28,071 bases of DNA from Rothia sp. HMSC078H08 (GTDB lineage: Bacteria > Actinomycetota > Actinomycetes > Actinomycetales > Micrococcaceae): the NCBI RefSeq assembly GCF_001808955.1, contig NZ_KV795257.1, forward strand, positions 467,832-495,902. Reading direction: 5' to 3'. Shown piece by piece: positions 1-8,358 of this stretch; position 1 is the stretch's first letter, and each line of letters begins with the position of its first letter. The notes beneath the pieces were generated by a model that saw only the letters and a list, made by a program, of their open reading frames with translations, was not told the origin of the DNA and did not search any database. The position numbers were made by a program, and so were the translations under genes.

Positions 1-550
1 AGGTTGACACCGAGGTTCCCTCCCCCGTAGCAGGCGTTGTTGAGCAGATTCTCGTCCCCGAGGACGAGGACGTCGAGGTCGGCGCTGCTCTGGCTATCAT
101 TGGCGACGGTTCCGGCGCTGCTGCTCCGGCTGCTCCCGCAGCTGCTGAGGCTCCCGCAGCTCCCGCTCCGGTTGCTGAGGCTCCGGCTGCTCCCGCAGCA
201 CCCGCCGCTGCTCCGGCTGCTCCCGCAGCTGCTGCTGCAGGCATCGAGGTCGTACTGCCCGCACTGGGCGAGTCCGTCACCGAGGGCACCGTTACCCGCT
301 GGCTGAAGGAAGTTGGCGAGCAGGTTGAGGTTGACGAGCCCCTGGTTGAGGTTTCCACCGACAAGGTTGACACCGAGGTTCCCTCCCCCGTAGCAGGTAC
401 CCTGCTCGAGATCCGCATCCCCGAGGATGAGGACGCAGAGGTTGGCCAGGTTCTGGCTATCATCGGCGACGCTGCTGCTGCAGCTGCTCCCGCTGCTCCG
501 GCTCCGGTTGCTGAGGCTCCCGCAGCTCCCGCTCCGGTTGCTGAGGCTCC
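1..550 (+). repeat. Internal DNA repeats of the lipoyl-domain/linker unit in sucB
   Basis: Bases 1-34 are identical to 364-397 (around the [11 protein letters not shown] codons), and 143-184 are identical to 509-550 (Ala/Pro linker). The offsets are 363 and 366 bases, about one lipoyl domain plus linker. This shows in-frame duplication of the domain unit with either recent origin or gene conversion. Confidence 0.85.
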
Positions 551-1556
551 TGTTGCTCCGGCTGCACCCGCAGCTCCCGCTGCACCTGCCGCTCCGGCAG
601 CTGCTGAGGGCGAAGCATACGTGACCCCGCTGGTCCGTAAGCTCGCTAAGGACAACGGCATCGACCTGTCCACCGTCAAGGGCTCCGGTGTTGGTGGCCG
701 CATCCGCAAGCAGGATGTTCAGGCTGCTATCGCTGCTAAGGGTTCCGCTGCTCCCGCCGCTGCTGCTCCCGCTGCAGCTGCTGCTCCGGCTGCTGGTTCC
801 GCAAAGGCACCGCACACCTTCGAGGTTTCCCCCAAGCGTGGCACCGTCGAGAAGACCGCACGTATCCGCCAGGTTATTGCAAAGCGTATGCGTGAGTCCC
901 TGGACATCTCCACCCAGCTGACCCAGGTCACCGAGGTTGACGTGACCCGCATCGTTCAGCTGCGTGCAAAGGCTAAGGACGGCTTCGCTGCTCGTGAGGG
1001 CGCTAAGCTGACCTTCCTGCCCTTCTTCGTCCAGGCATCCGCTGAGGCTCTGCAGCAGCACCCCGCTCTGAACGCTTCCATGACCGAAGACTACAAGCAG
1101 ATCACTTACCACGGCTCCGAGAACATCGCTATTGCTGTGGACACCCCCAAGGGTCTGCTGGTTCCGGTCATCAAGAACGCTTCTGACCTGGGCATTGCTG
1201 GCCTGGCAAAGGCTATTGGCGACCTGGGTGGCCGTGCACGTACCGGCGACATCTCCCCCGAGGAGCTGTCGGGTTCGACCTTCACCATCACCAACATTGG
1301 TTCCTTCGGTGCACTGTTCGACACCCCGATCATCAACCAGCCGAACGTTGCAATCCTCGGCACCGGTTCCATCGTGAAGCGCCCCATGGTTGTTAAGGAT
1401 GTTGACGGTAACGACGTTATCGCTATCCGCTCCATGTGCTACCTGTCCCTCACCTACGATCACCGCGTGGTCGACGGTGCGGACGCTGGTCGCTTCCTGC
1501 ACACCCTCAAGACCCGCCTGGAGGAGGCAAACTTCGAGTCTGAGCTGGGCCTCTAA
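1..1556 (+). CDS. sucB: Dihydrolipoamide acyltransferase (E2 of 2-oxoglutarate dehydrogenase), 5'-truncated by window
   Basis: E2 core of a 2-oxo acid dehydrogenase complex; it transfers the succinyl (or acyl) group from lipoyl-lysine to CoA. The reading frame is open from base 3, so the start lies outside the window. The visible part has the end of a first lipoyl domain ([11 protein letters not shown] at the edge), an Ala/Pro linker, a complete second lipoyl domain (ALGESVTEG then VSTDKVDTE, where the Lys is the lipoylation site), a second Ala/Pro linker, a peripheral subunit-binding domain ([15 protein letters not shown], near 624-720) and the catalytic domain ending in [12 protein letters not shown], with the catalytic His codon at 1461. 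The best-known actinobacterial homologue is SucB/DlaT, which can serve both PDH and OGDH, so substrate is inferred. Neighbouring lipB and lipA supply the lipoyl group and kgd (17986) is the likely E1. Two near-identical DNA blocks recur between the lipoyl-linker units. Confidence 0.95.
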   Translation, partial: VDTEVPSPVAGVVEQILVPEDEDVEVGAALAIIGDGSGAAAPAAPAAAEAPAAPAPVAEAPAAPAAPAAAPAAPAAAAAGIEVVLPALGESVTEGTVTRWLKEVGEQVEVDEPLVEVSTDKVDTEVPSPVAGTLLEIRIPEDEDAEVGQVLAIIGDAAAAAAPAAPAPVAEAPAAPAPVAEAPVAPAAPAAPAAPAAPAAAEGEAYVTPLVRKLAKDNGIDLSTVKGSGVGGRIRKQDVQAAIAAKGSAAPAAAAPAAAAAPAAGSAKAPHTFEVSPKRGTVEKTARIRQVIAKRMRESLDISTQLTQVTEVDVTRIVQLRAKAKDGFAAREGAKLTFLPFFVQASAEALQQHPALNASMTEDYKQITYHGSENIAIAVDTPKGLLVPVIKNASDLGIAGLAKAIGDLGGRARTGDISPEELSGSTFTITNIGSFGALFDTPIINQPNVAILGTGSIVKRPMVVKDVDGNDVIAIRSMCYLSLTYDHRVVDGADAGRFLHTLKTRLEEANFESELGL

Positions 1557-1644
1557 GACCTGCATAGATTCAAGGAAGTTTCCTTGTGGCGGTGCCCTGA
1601 TGGGTAACCGAGCGTAGCTCTCCGGGTTTTCCCGGACGGTGAGC

Positions 1645-1694
1645 AAAAAGGCGGCGGTTCCATCCACTTCGGTGGGTGGGGCCGCCGCCTTTTG
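1645..1694. terminator. Bidirectional terminator between sucB and the pseudokinase-like gene
   Basis: GGCGGCGG (1650-1657) pairs with CCGCCGCC (1682-1689), continued inside by CCATCCAC/GTGGGTGG closed by a TTCG loop (one T-G wobble). A-run on the left and TTTT on the right make it work on both strands, which fits the convergent genes. Two extra small hairpins precede it on the plus strand: AAGGAA/TTCCTT (1572-1585) and TCCGGG/CCCGGA (1621-1636). Confidence 0.85.
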
Positions 1695-1740
1695 TTGTGT
1701 CCGCGTTTCTACAGCGTCAGCTATACAGCGTCAGCTTCAG

Positions 1741-3459
1741 CTATGCAGGGACGGGCTCAGCGCGGGCTATCTCCCAGCCTTTCTCCCCGCGATGCAGGTC
1801 GAAGATGACTTTCTGGCGGGTGACGCCGTTTTCTTCGCTGAGTTTACGGGCTTCCTGCTCGGTTTTATCGGCGCGGTAGCCGGGCGCGGAGACTACCGCC
1901 ATAACGCGGATGTTCTCGCTGTCGCGGCTGAGTTCTTCTGCAGTGTCAACGGTGAGCTCTGCGCCGCCTCGGGCACGGCGTTCTTGGTTTCGCTGGTCGA
2001 TCAGGGCTCGTAGAATCTGATCGCCCTGAGCGCTTTTATCCTGTGCGGCTGTATCCTGCGCGCTCTGATCCTGTGTTTCCGTGCCGCCGGGCTCATGCTC
2101 CCCCGCTGCGTTCACAGATTGAGCGGATACGGGCTGCGCCGTTGCCGGGGCGTTCTGCCCGTAGAGGGTGAACCCGAGAGGCAGCGCAATAGCCCCCAGT
2201 GCGAGCGCGGCGAGTCCCAGGCGTGCAGCCAGTCCCAGGCGCGCGGAGGGGCGGGCGAAAGCACCGCGTAGCACCGTCAGGCGGGATGTGCCCGTCGCAT
2301 CTGCGTTCTTTAGAGCGGGCGGCGCAGTCTTTGCGAAGCTTGCCGTGGGGCTCACAGTGGGGCTCAACGGCTTAGAACCTGCGGTAGCTGCGCGCCCCGA
2401 TTTCTTCACGCCCGGCTTCTTCACGCGAGGCAGATGCTCTGCCAGGTAGCGTTGAGCCTTCTGCGCCTTTGAGAGCTTCTGTACCGGCGCGGGCTCCACA
2501 GCTGCGGGAATGAGGGCGCGGGCTCGTTCTGAACAGCTCAGGTAGACGTTCAGCGGGCGAGGCGGCACCTCCTCCGCCAGGGCGACCACGGAGCTGAGCC
2601 CTGCGAGCGCCGCCTCCTGGGCAGGTGCGTCCAGCAGGTATTCGAGGGCTCTGCCGAGGCGCTCAATCCACTCGCTACTGGGCGCCCCATTGGTTGCAAT
2701 ACCGCCCGCTCCCATGCGCTGTGAATCCATGCGCAGTGAGAGGGGTACGCGGGCGGTGGAGGGTTCCGGCGCGTGCCCGCAGGCGGCTTGCCAGAGCAGG
2801 GCTGCTGCGGAGCGTGCGTAGTTGCCCCGAGCGGCGGTGAGCTGTTCCGTATCTTGAGGGGCCGCTTCACGGTAGACAGCGTCAGGTAGCAGGAGTTTGG
2901 GCACTCCGGCGGCGCTCAGAGCGATGTATTCGGCGCTTAGTTCGGCGCGCCCCTCCCCCACCTTTTTGAGGCTGCCGAGCGCCCGGTGCAGGGTTCGCGC
3001 CAGGGTCATGAGCTCGGCGGGTGTCAGGGTGCGAGCGCGCAGGAGCTTGTCAAGGGTGCCCGCATCGAGGGGCTCGTACCAGAGGCACAGCTGATTGGCG
3101 CTATCGGTGCTCTCACCAGTAACGGCGTGGAGCTTGGCGAGTCCGGGCGCGTTACGTAGGGCGGCGGCTACCTGCGGGGTCTGGGCGTGCCGCTGAGCGG
3201 ATACATCCGTGTTTTCCTCGAATCCGTACCCGTTGGCTGCCGCGCGCAGAGTGGGTGCGGCAGGAGCCAGCTGGGCGGAAGGAGCTGGCGGGATGGGCTG
3301 AGAAATGGTGCGCAGGGTGTAGCGTCCGGGGTGCGCGGAGGTTACGGAACGTGTAGCGGGCGCACTCTCGGTGGTTTCGCCCCGGTACTCGACAATCTGC
3401 AGAGTGGGTAGAGCCGGGTTGGCGATGCTTTCCAGAACGTGTGCTTCTTTGCTTCTCAT
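1741..3459 (-). CDS. Membrane pseudokinase-like protein, function unknown
   Basis: 572 residues. Residues ~100-310 resemble a bacterial Ser/Thr kinase C-lobe: LWYEPLDAGTLDKLLR fits the hinge/alpha-D region, LTPAELMTLARTLHRALGSL the alpha-E helix, then GEGRAELSAEYIAL stands where HGDLSPENILL is expected and VPKLLLPDAVYRE where the DFG segment is expected. Both the catalytic and the metal-binding Asp are absent, so kinase activity is unlikely. Residues ~325-405 are a basic, Pro/Ser/Ala-rich linker, ~408-434 a single membrane segment, ~436-480 a Gln/Asp/Ala-rich low-complexity stretch, and ~481-572 a small domain ending in GEKGWEIARAEPVP, reminiscent of the extracytoplasmic domain on similar Micrococcales kinase-like proteins (from memory). 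Predicted topology: pseudokinase inside, C-terminal domain outside. The ATG at 3459 has no clear Shine-Dalgarno, so the start is uncertain and could be leaderless. It lies between sucB and lipB on the opposite strand. Confidence 0.75.
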   Translation of the reverse strand: MRSKEAHVLESIANPALPTLQIVEYRGETTESAPATRSVTSAHPGRYTLRTISQPIPPAPSAQLAPAAPTLRAAANGYGFEENTDVSAQRHAQTPQVAAALRNAPGLAKLHAVTGESTDSANQLCLWYEPLDAGTLDKLLRARTLTPAELMTLARTLHRALGSLKKVGEGRAELSAEYIALSAAGVPKLLLPDAVYREAAPQDTEQLTAARGNYARSAAALLWQAACGHAPEPSTARVPLSLRMDSQRMGAGGIATNGAPSSEWIERLGRALEYLLDAPAQEAALAGLSSVVALAEEVPPRPLNVYLSCSERARALIPAAVEPAPVQKLSKAQKAQRYLAEHLPRVKKPGVKKSGRAATAGSKPLSPTVSPTASFAKTAPPALKNADATGTSRLTVLRGAFARPSARLGLAARLGLAALALGAIALPLGFTLYGQNAPATAQPVSAQSVNAAGEHEPGGTETQDQSAQDTAAQDKSAQGDQILRALIDQRNQERRARGGAELTVDTAEELSRDSENIRVMAVVSAPGYRADKTEQEARKLSEENGVTRQKVIFDLHRGEKGWEIARAEPVPA

Positions 3460-3545
3460 ACCATTATGTTATCAAATTGCATCAAATAATATCTTTAAGC
3501 ACACTAAAATAGTTCAAGTACTCCAAAGAATAATTCAGGCATTTA
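3460..3545. other. AT-rich spacer between divergent genes, with spaced direct repeats
   Basis: This stretch is strikingly AT-rich compared with its surroundings. ATCAAAT occurs at 3471-3477 and 3481-3487, a 10-base period that places both copies on one DNA face. It sits at the start of the minus-strand pseudokinase-like gene and upstream of lipB, so it is a candidate operator or promoter region. No protein could be assigned. Confidence 0.45.
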
Positions 3546-3606
3546 TCTGCTCATTCACCCCCTCCCCTTGAGCACACCCTCACGTAACATTCCGACGTGT
3601 TCGCTC

Positions 3607-3616
3607 ATCACGTGAT
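3607..3616. promoter_or_regulatory. Perfect palindrome upstream of lipB (possible operator)
   Basis: ATCACGTGAT is a perfect 10-base palindrome about 50 bases before the lipB start. A weak -10-like TAATTT follows at 3628-3633, so the palindrome would lie near its -35 position. No regulator can be named from sequence. Confidence 0.3.
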
Positions 3617-3667
3617 TCAGGGCGCCCTAATTTTCTTCCCTCCATTAGCAGTACTAAGGTAGAAAGT

Positions 3668-4345
3668 ATGTCTGTGACGATTGAACGCGTGGGCTTCGCC
3701 CCGAACTATGTGAACTATGTTGAGTGCCTGGACGAGCAGTACCGCATCCACGATGAGGTGGCTAACCGCACCCGCCAGAATACGATTCTTCTACTTGAGC
3801 ACGAGGCAGTGATTACCGCCGGTAAACGTACCGAAGATCACGAGTACCCCGCAGACAAGTCCACCCCCGTCGTCAAGATTGACCGCGGCGGCAAGCTGAC
3901 CTGGCACGGCCCCGGCCAGCTGACCGGTTACCCGATTCTGCGTCTGCCCGAGCCCATTGATGTGGTGGCGTATGTGCGCATCATCGAGGAAATCATCATT
4001 AACGTCCTGGCTGGTCTGGGCATTAAGGGTGAGCGCGTTGAGGGTCGTAGCGGCGTGTGGATTCTGGGCGACGGCGTCACCCAGGACAAGAAGATCGCGG
4101 CACTGGGCATGCGCGTTTCGCGTAACACCACCATGCACGGCTTCGCGATTAACTGCTGCAATGACACTGCACCTTTCCAGCAGTTCATTCCCTGCGGTAT
4201 TAGCGATGCGGGTGTTACCACCATTTCGGAGCAGCTGGGCCGCACCGTCACCCCCGCCGATATTTTGGAGCCGCTGGAGGCGGAGCTTCTGAAGTACCAG
4301 GACCGCCTGGCGGAGTCTTTCGAGCCCATTGCGGCGCAGGACTAA
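3668..4345 (+). CDS. lipB: Octanoyltransferase LipB
   Basis: Transfers the octanoyl chain from octanoyl-ACP to the apo-lipoyl domains of E2 proteins and GcvH, the first step of de novo lipoate assembly in the cytoplasm. The 225-residue product has the family signature RGGKLTWHGPGQLTGYP (73-89) and the catalytic pair Lys142 (KKIAALGMR) and Cys176 (FIPCGISD), the same numbers as recalled for the M. tuberculosis enzyme. The ATG is preceded by an AAGGTAGAAAG-type Shine-Dalgarno. lipA follows after 164 bases that carry a promoter-like sequence, so the two may be transcribed separately as well as together. Substrate SucB is encoded just upstream. Confidence 0.96.
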   Translation: MSVTIERVGFAPNYVNYVECLDEQYRIHDEVANRTRQNTILLLEHEAVITAGKRTEDHEYPADKSTPVVKIDRGGKLTWHGPGQLTGYPILRLPEPIDVVAYVRIIEEIIINVLAGLGIKGERVEGRSGVWILGDGVTQDKKIAALGMRVSRNTTMHGFAINCCNDTAPFQQFIPCGISDAGVTTISEQLGRTVTPADILEPLEAELLKYQDRLAESFEPIAAQD

Positions 4346-4429
4346 ACGCAGGGTTAGACGCAGTCAAGAAGCATCGAGCAGGCCGTACACGTAACGCGTC
4401 CGGCTTTGTTCGTCATATACGAAATTCAG

Positions 4430-4458
4430 TTTCACCTACGCCTGAGCGGGCGTAAAAT
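4430..4458 (+). promoter_or_regulatory. Putative lipA promoter
   Basis: TAAAAT at 4453-4458 is a good -10 hexamer; TTTCAC at 4430-4435 is a weak -35 at a 17-base spacing. Transcription from here gives a leader of about 45 bases ending in the lipA Shine-Dalgarno AAGGAG (4497-4502). Confidence 0.4.
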
Positions 4459-4509
4459 AGAAGATGGCCCACCTGCACAGAGGGCACATCTAGACCAAGG
4501 AGAAGACTT

Positions 4510-5517
4510 TTGAGCACCGCACCTGAAGGACGCAAGCTACTGCGTGTGGAGGCCCGCAACGCTGAGGTTCCCATTGAGAAGAAGCCTCACTGGATTAAGA
4601 CCAAGGCTATTGTTGGCCCCGAATACAACGAGATGCGTGAGCTGGCTCGCGGTCAGGGTCTGCACACCGTGTGTGAAGAGGCTGGCTGCCCCAATATTTA
4701 CGAGTGTTGGGAAGACCGTGAGGCAACCTACCTGATTGGTGGCTCCGAGTGCACCCGCCGTTGCGACTTCTGCAATATTGCGACCGGCAAGCCCGTCGCT
4801 GTTGATTACGCTGAGCCGTTCAAGGTTGCTAAGAACGTGAAGGTCATGGGTCTGCGTTACGCAACCGTGACCGGTGTTGCTCGTGACGACCTGGAAGACG
4901 GTGGTGCGTGGCTGTACGCAGAGACTACCCGTCAGATTCACAAGATGTGCCCGAACACCGGCGTTGAGATGCTCGTCCCCGACTTCAAGGGTGTTCCCGA
5001 GCATGTTCAGAAGGTGATTGACGCTAAGCCTGAGGTGTTCGCTCACAACTTGGAGACCGTCCCCCGTATCTTCCGTCAGATTCGCCCGGCGTTCCGTTAC
5101 GAGCGTTCCCTGGATGTTATTACCCAGGCTAAGGAAGGCGGCATGGTCACCAAGTCCAACCTGATTCTGGGTATGGGCGAGACTGATGACGAGATTTACG
5201 AGGCGCTGTGCGATCTGCACGATGCTGGCTGTGACATCATTACCCTCACCCAGTACCTGCGCCCCGGCCCGCTCTTCCACCCGATTGAGCGTTGGGTGAA
5301 GCCGCAGCAGTTCGTGGATTTTGCGAACATGGCTGAGGAGATTGGTTTCGCTGGCGTTATGGCGGGCCCGATGGTTCGTTCTTCGTACCGTGCAGGTCGC
5401 CTGTGGGCTCGTGCAATGCGTAAGAACGGCTACCCGATCCCTGAGAACCTTGCCCACATTGAGGGTGAGGGTGCAGCCCTGCAGGAAGCCTCCTCCCTGG
5501 TGGCTGCGGGCTACTAA
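4510..5517 (+). CDS. lipA: Lipoyl synthase LipA (radical SAM)
   Basis: Inserts two sulfurs into octanoylated lipoyl domains. The 335-residue protein shows both iron-sulfur sites: the auxiliary cluster Cys55, Cys60 and Cys66 ([12 protein letters not shown]) and the radical SAM CxxxCxxC at Cys81, Cys85 and Cys88 (CTRRCDFC). The C-terminal RSSY motif (290-293) supplies the conserved Ser ligand of the auxiliary cluster. The start is TTG at 4510, chosen because AAGGAG lies 7 bases upstream and the N-terminus ([20 protein letters not shown]) matches actinobacterial LipA. It acts on the same E2 domains that LipB octanoylates. A long hairpin (5546-5589) follows. Confidence 0.96.
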   Translation: MSTAPEGRKLLRVEARNAEVPIEKKPHWIKTKAIVGPEYNEMRELARGQGLHTVCEEAGCPNIYECWEDREATYLIGGSECTRRCDFCNIATGKPVAVDYAEPFKVAKNVKVMGLRYATVTGVARDDLEDGGAWLYAETTRQIHKMCPNTGVEMLVPDFKGVPEHVQKVIDAKPEVFAHNLETVPRIFRQIRPAFRYERSLDVITQAKEGGMVTKSNLILGMGETDDEIYEALCDLHDAGCDIITLTQYLRPGPLFHPIERWVKPQQFVDFANMAEEIGFAGVMAGPMVRSSYRAGRLWARAMRKNGYPIPENLAHIEGEGAALQEASSLVAAGY

Positions 5518-5545
5518 GCCTTTTCAGAATCTTTCTGAGAGCGTT

Positions 5546-5589
5546 GAGGCTCCTCGAACCCGGTGTTCGTCCGGTGTTCGGGGAGCCTC
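5546..5589 (+). terminator. Hairpin after lipA, probable terminator
   Basis: GAGGCTCCTCGAAC (5546-5559) pairs with GTTCGGGGAGCCTC (5576-5589), 14 pairs with one T-G wobble. The loop contains part of a tandem CCGGTGTTCG repeat. There is no T-run, so this would be an actinobacterial-type U-less terminator or an attenuator before the DUF4191 gene. Confidence 0.55.
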
Positions 5590-5726
5590 CCCTTATGCCC
5601 CGTCCCTTGTGCGGGTAGGGTAAACTAGAAAAATTGCAGGCATACACTGCATCGTTACGTCACTATGGTTCCGTGAGCGTTTGAGGCGCTTCTCGGGGCC
5701 GCGGAAGAACCAGCCGAGGAAGAATC

Positions 5727-6443
5727 GTGGCAGATAAGCGCGAAGAGAAGAAAAAGAAGAAGGAACGCACTCCGGGCACTTTCGCCCAGATGAAGCAGGT
5801 CTACCAGATGACCAAGAAGTCCGACCCGAATATCGGTTGGATTCTGAGTCTGTCGGCTCTGGGTACCCTTTTGGTTTTCCTCCTCATCGGTATTGCCCTG
5901 GGTAACTGGATTACTTTCCTGATTCTGGGTCTGGGCGTTGCCGCTATTGTGGCGATGCTTCTGCTGGGTCGCCGCGCGCAGACTGCGGCTTTTGCTCAGA
6001 TTGAGAACCAGCCCGGTCGTAGTGGTGCAGCGATGAACTCGGTGCGCCGCGGTTGGATTGTTGAGGAGCAGCCCGTTGCTGCGAATCGCAACCAGGATCT
6101 GGTGTTCCGTGCGCTGGGCCGTCCCGGTATTGTGCTGGTGACCGAGGGCCCTCACAGCCGCGTGAACTCGCTGGTGAACACTGAGAAGAAGCACCTGGCT
6201 CGTGTGGCTCCCGGTGTGCCGGTTCACGTGATTGAGACCGGTCACGATGAGGGTCAGATTGAGCTCAAGGACGTTGTGAAGACTATGAACAAGCTTCCGA
6301 AGGCTCTGACTCAGCAGGAGATGCAGGTTGTTTCTGGTCGCCTGAGCACTCTGAACACTATGCGTAACCCGATGAATGGTCTGCCGAAGGGTGTTGACCC
6401 GATGCGTGCACGCCCCGACCGTCGTGCGATGCGCGGCCGCTAA
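5727..6443 (+). CDS. DUF4191 family membrane protein
   Basis: 238 residues. A highly charged Lys/Glu N-terminus (ADKREEKKKKKER) is followed by FAQMKQVYQMTKKSDPNIGWIL, two adjacent hydrophobic membrane segments (~36-58 and ~60-81), then a cytoplasmic region with GWIVEEQPVAANRNQDLVFRALGRPGIVLVTEGP, which is the conserved core of DUF4191, and a basic C-terminus (RARPDRRAMRGR). Function is unknown. In actinobacteria this family is usually found next to lipA and glnA, as here. GTG start with GAGGAAGA at 5716-5723. A -10-like TAAACT lies at 5621-5626. Confidence 0.88.
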   Translation: MADKREEKKKKKERTPGTFAQMKQVYQMTKKSDPNIGWILSLSALGTLLVFLLIGIALGNWITFLILGLGVAAIVAMLLLGRRAQTAAFAQIENQPGRSGAAMNSVRRGWIVEEQPVAANRNQDLVFRALGRPGIVLVTEGPHSRVNSLVNTEKKHLARVAPGVPVHVIETGHDEGQIELKDVVKTMNKLPKALTQQEMQVVSGRLSTLNTMRNPMNGLPKGVDPMRARPDRRAMRGR

Positions 6444-6467
6444 GCGAGACGCTGATATAAGGTTTTG

Positions 6468-6509
6468 AAGGCTCCGGCTCTTCCCGTGTGGGGAGGACCG
6501 GGGCCTTTT
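6468..6509 (+). terminator. Terminator after the DUF4191 gene
   Basis: AAGGCTCCGG (6468-6477) pairs with CCGGGGCCTT (6498-6507) with one wobble, extended inside by TCTTCCC/GGGGAGGA, and runs into TTTT (6506-6509). Confidence 0.85.
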
Positions 6510-6633
6510 GTTACGCCCGATTATTGCGCTGCTGAGGGCATTGATATTGGCTTTGCTACTGGCTCTACTGAGGGCGTTAGCATCTCTACTGTGTGTCGTG
6601 AGACAACCAAGATGTAACTCCTTTCCAGGATTT

Positions 6634-6671
6634 GTAACATTACCGAAACACGATAGTCACGCACGCGCAAA
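6634..6671 (+). promoter_or_regulatory. GlnR-type operator upstream of glnA
   Basis: Four half-sites with regular 6-base gaps: GTAAC (6634), GAAAC (6645), GTCAC (6656) and the weaker GCAAA (6667). This matches the GTnAC-n6-GAAAC-n6 arrangement known for actinobacterial GlnR. A possible -10 TATGCT at 6682-6687 places the box centre near -42, the position of an activator. GlnR itself is not in the window. Confidence 0.65.
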
Positions 6672-6792
6672 AAATAACCACTATGCTTGATATGTCACAG
6701 GGTTTTGCCCGCGGCCAAAAACTAAACCAAAGACTGAATGTGATGAGGGAAGATACCCTCCTGCACCGTCAGTCGAACAAGGAGCAGTCCTC

Positions 6793-8217
6793 ATGTTTAC
6801 CAGCCCCCAGGAAGTTCTCGACTTTATCAAGAACGAAGAAGTAGTCTTCGTTGATATCCGATTCACCGACATGCCCGGCGTGCAGCAGCACTTCAACCTG
6901 CCCGCTAAGGCGATTGATGACGATTTCTTCGTCAACGGCCAGCTTTTTGATGGCTCCTCCATTCGCGGCTTCCAGGGCATTGCAGAGTCCGACATGCAGC
7001 TGATTCCCGACGTTCAGTCCGCGTACGTTGACCCCTTCCGCATTGAGAAGACCCTGGTCATCATCTGCTCCATCGTGAACCCCCGCACCGGCGAGCCCTA
7101 CCACCGTGACCCCCGCGGCGTCGCTGAGCGTGCCGAGGCGTACCTGCAGTCCACCGGCATTGCAGACACCGCGTTCTTCGCATCCGAGGCTGAATTCTTC
7201 GTCTTCGAGGATGTCCGCTACCAGGTCGAGCCGAACTCCGTGTTCTACAAGATCGACTCCGATGAGGCTCCCTGGAACACCGGCCGCAAGGAAGAGGGCG
7301 GCAACCTGGGCAACAAGACCCCCGTCAAGGGCGGCTACTTCCCCGTCTCCCCCGTCGACAAGCAGGCTGACCTGCGTGACGCAATGTGCGTAGCAATGGA
7401 CGAGGTTGGTCTTGAGGTTGAGCGTAGCCACCACGAGGTGGGCGCAGCCGGCCAGGCAGAAATCAACTACAAGTTCGACACCCTCACCAAGGCTGCTGAC
7501 GACCTGCTGAAGTTCAAGTACGTCATCAAGGGCACCGCAGACGCATGGGGCAAGTCCGTAACCTTCATGCCTAAGCCCGTGTTCGGTGACAACGGCTCCG
7601 GCATGCACTGCCACCAGTCGCTGTGGCAGGACGGCGAGCCCCTCTTCTACGATGAGCGCGGCTACGCTAACCTCTCTGACACCGCCCGCTGGTACATTGG
7701 CGGTCTGATTGAGCACTCCTCCGCTGTTCTGGCGTTCACCAACCCGACCGTGAACTCGTACAAGCGTCTGGTTCCCGGCTACGAGGCTCCCATCAACATG
7801 GTGTACTCGCAGGGTAACCGTTCCGCTGGTATCCGCATCCCGATTACCGGCACCAACCCGAAGGCCAAGCGTCTGGAGTTCCGCGCACCGGACCCCTCCG
7901 CTAACCCCTACTTCGCGTTCGCTGCTCAGCTGATGGCTGGTCTGGACGGTATCCGTAACCGCATTGAGCCGCCGGCACCGATCGATAAGGACCTGTACGA
8001 GCTGCCCGCTGAAGAGGCTAAGGACATCAAGAAGGCTCCGGCTAACCTGGAGGAGGCTCTGGCTGCTCTGGAGGCTGACCACGACTTCCTACTCGAGGGC
8101 GGCGTCTTCACCGAGGACCTGATTCAGGCGTGGATTGACTACAAGCGTAAGAACGAGCTGGAGCCGCTCTCGCTGGTTCCGCACCCGCTTGAGTACCAGC
8201 TGTACTACGGCGTCTAA
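6793..8217 (+). CDS. glnA: Glutamine synthetase type I
   Basis: Makes glutamine from glutamate, ammonia and ATP; forms a cytoplasmic dodecamer. 474 residues, the usual GSI length. Motifs: DGSSIRGF (53-60), SEAEFFVF (131-138) metal-ligand region, [18 protein letters not shown] (261-278) ATP-binding signature, NRSAGIRIP (342-350) and [11 protein letters not shown] (363-373). DLYELPAEE carries Tyr402 at the site adenylylated by GlnE in GSI-beta enzymes, so post-translational control is likely (family knowledge). ATG start with AAGGAG at 6779-6784. A GlnR-type box upstream indicates nitrogen control, and a strong terminator follows, so it looks monocistronic. Confidence 0.97.
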   Translation: MFTSPQEVLDFIKNEEVVFVDIRFTDMPGVQQHFNLPAKAIDDDFFVNGQLFDGSSIRGFQGIAESDMQLIPDVQSAYVDPFRIEKTLVIICSIVNPRTGEPYHRDPRGVAERAEAYLQSTGIADTAFFASEAEFFVFEDVRYQVEPNSVFYKIDSDEAPWNTGRKEEGGNLGNKTPVKGGYFPVSPVDKQADLRDAMCVAMDEVGLEVERSHHEVGAAGQAEINYKFDTLTKAADDLLKFKYVIKGTADAWGKSVTFMPKPVFGDNGSGMHCHQSLWQDGEPLFYDERGYANLSDTARWYIGGLIEHSSAVLAFTNPTVNSYKRLVPGYEAPINMVYSQGNRSAGIRIPITGTNPKAKRLEFRAPDPSANPYFAFAAQLMAGLDGIRNRIEPPAPIDKDLYELPAEEAKDIKKAPANLEEALAALEADHDFLLEGGVFTEDLIQAWIDYKRKNELEPLSLVPHPLEYQLYYGV

Positions 8218-8312
8218 TTCACTGGCGTTTCATCTTTCCTTCTGAGCTTTGCCCAGCACCCGCACTGAGATAAGTTGCGGGGTGGGTTCTGGGGTAAGTT
8301 CTAGGTAGCAGG

Positions 8313-8358
8313 CAACGGCCTATACGTTCCTTTGGGAGCGTATAGGCCGTTGTTGTGT
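8313..8358 (+). terminator. glnA terminator
   Basis: CAACGGCCTATACG (8313-8326) pairs perfectly with CGTATAGGCCGTTG (8339-8352), followed by TTGTGTTTT. Confidence 0.88.

Noticed and set aside
6508..6690. Leucine-rich small ORF before glnA that looks like a membrane peptide or toxin
   Set aside because: It starts with TTG inside the upstream terminator T-run without a ribosome site, and its end overlaps the GlnR-type box.
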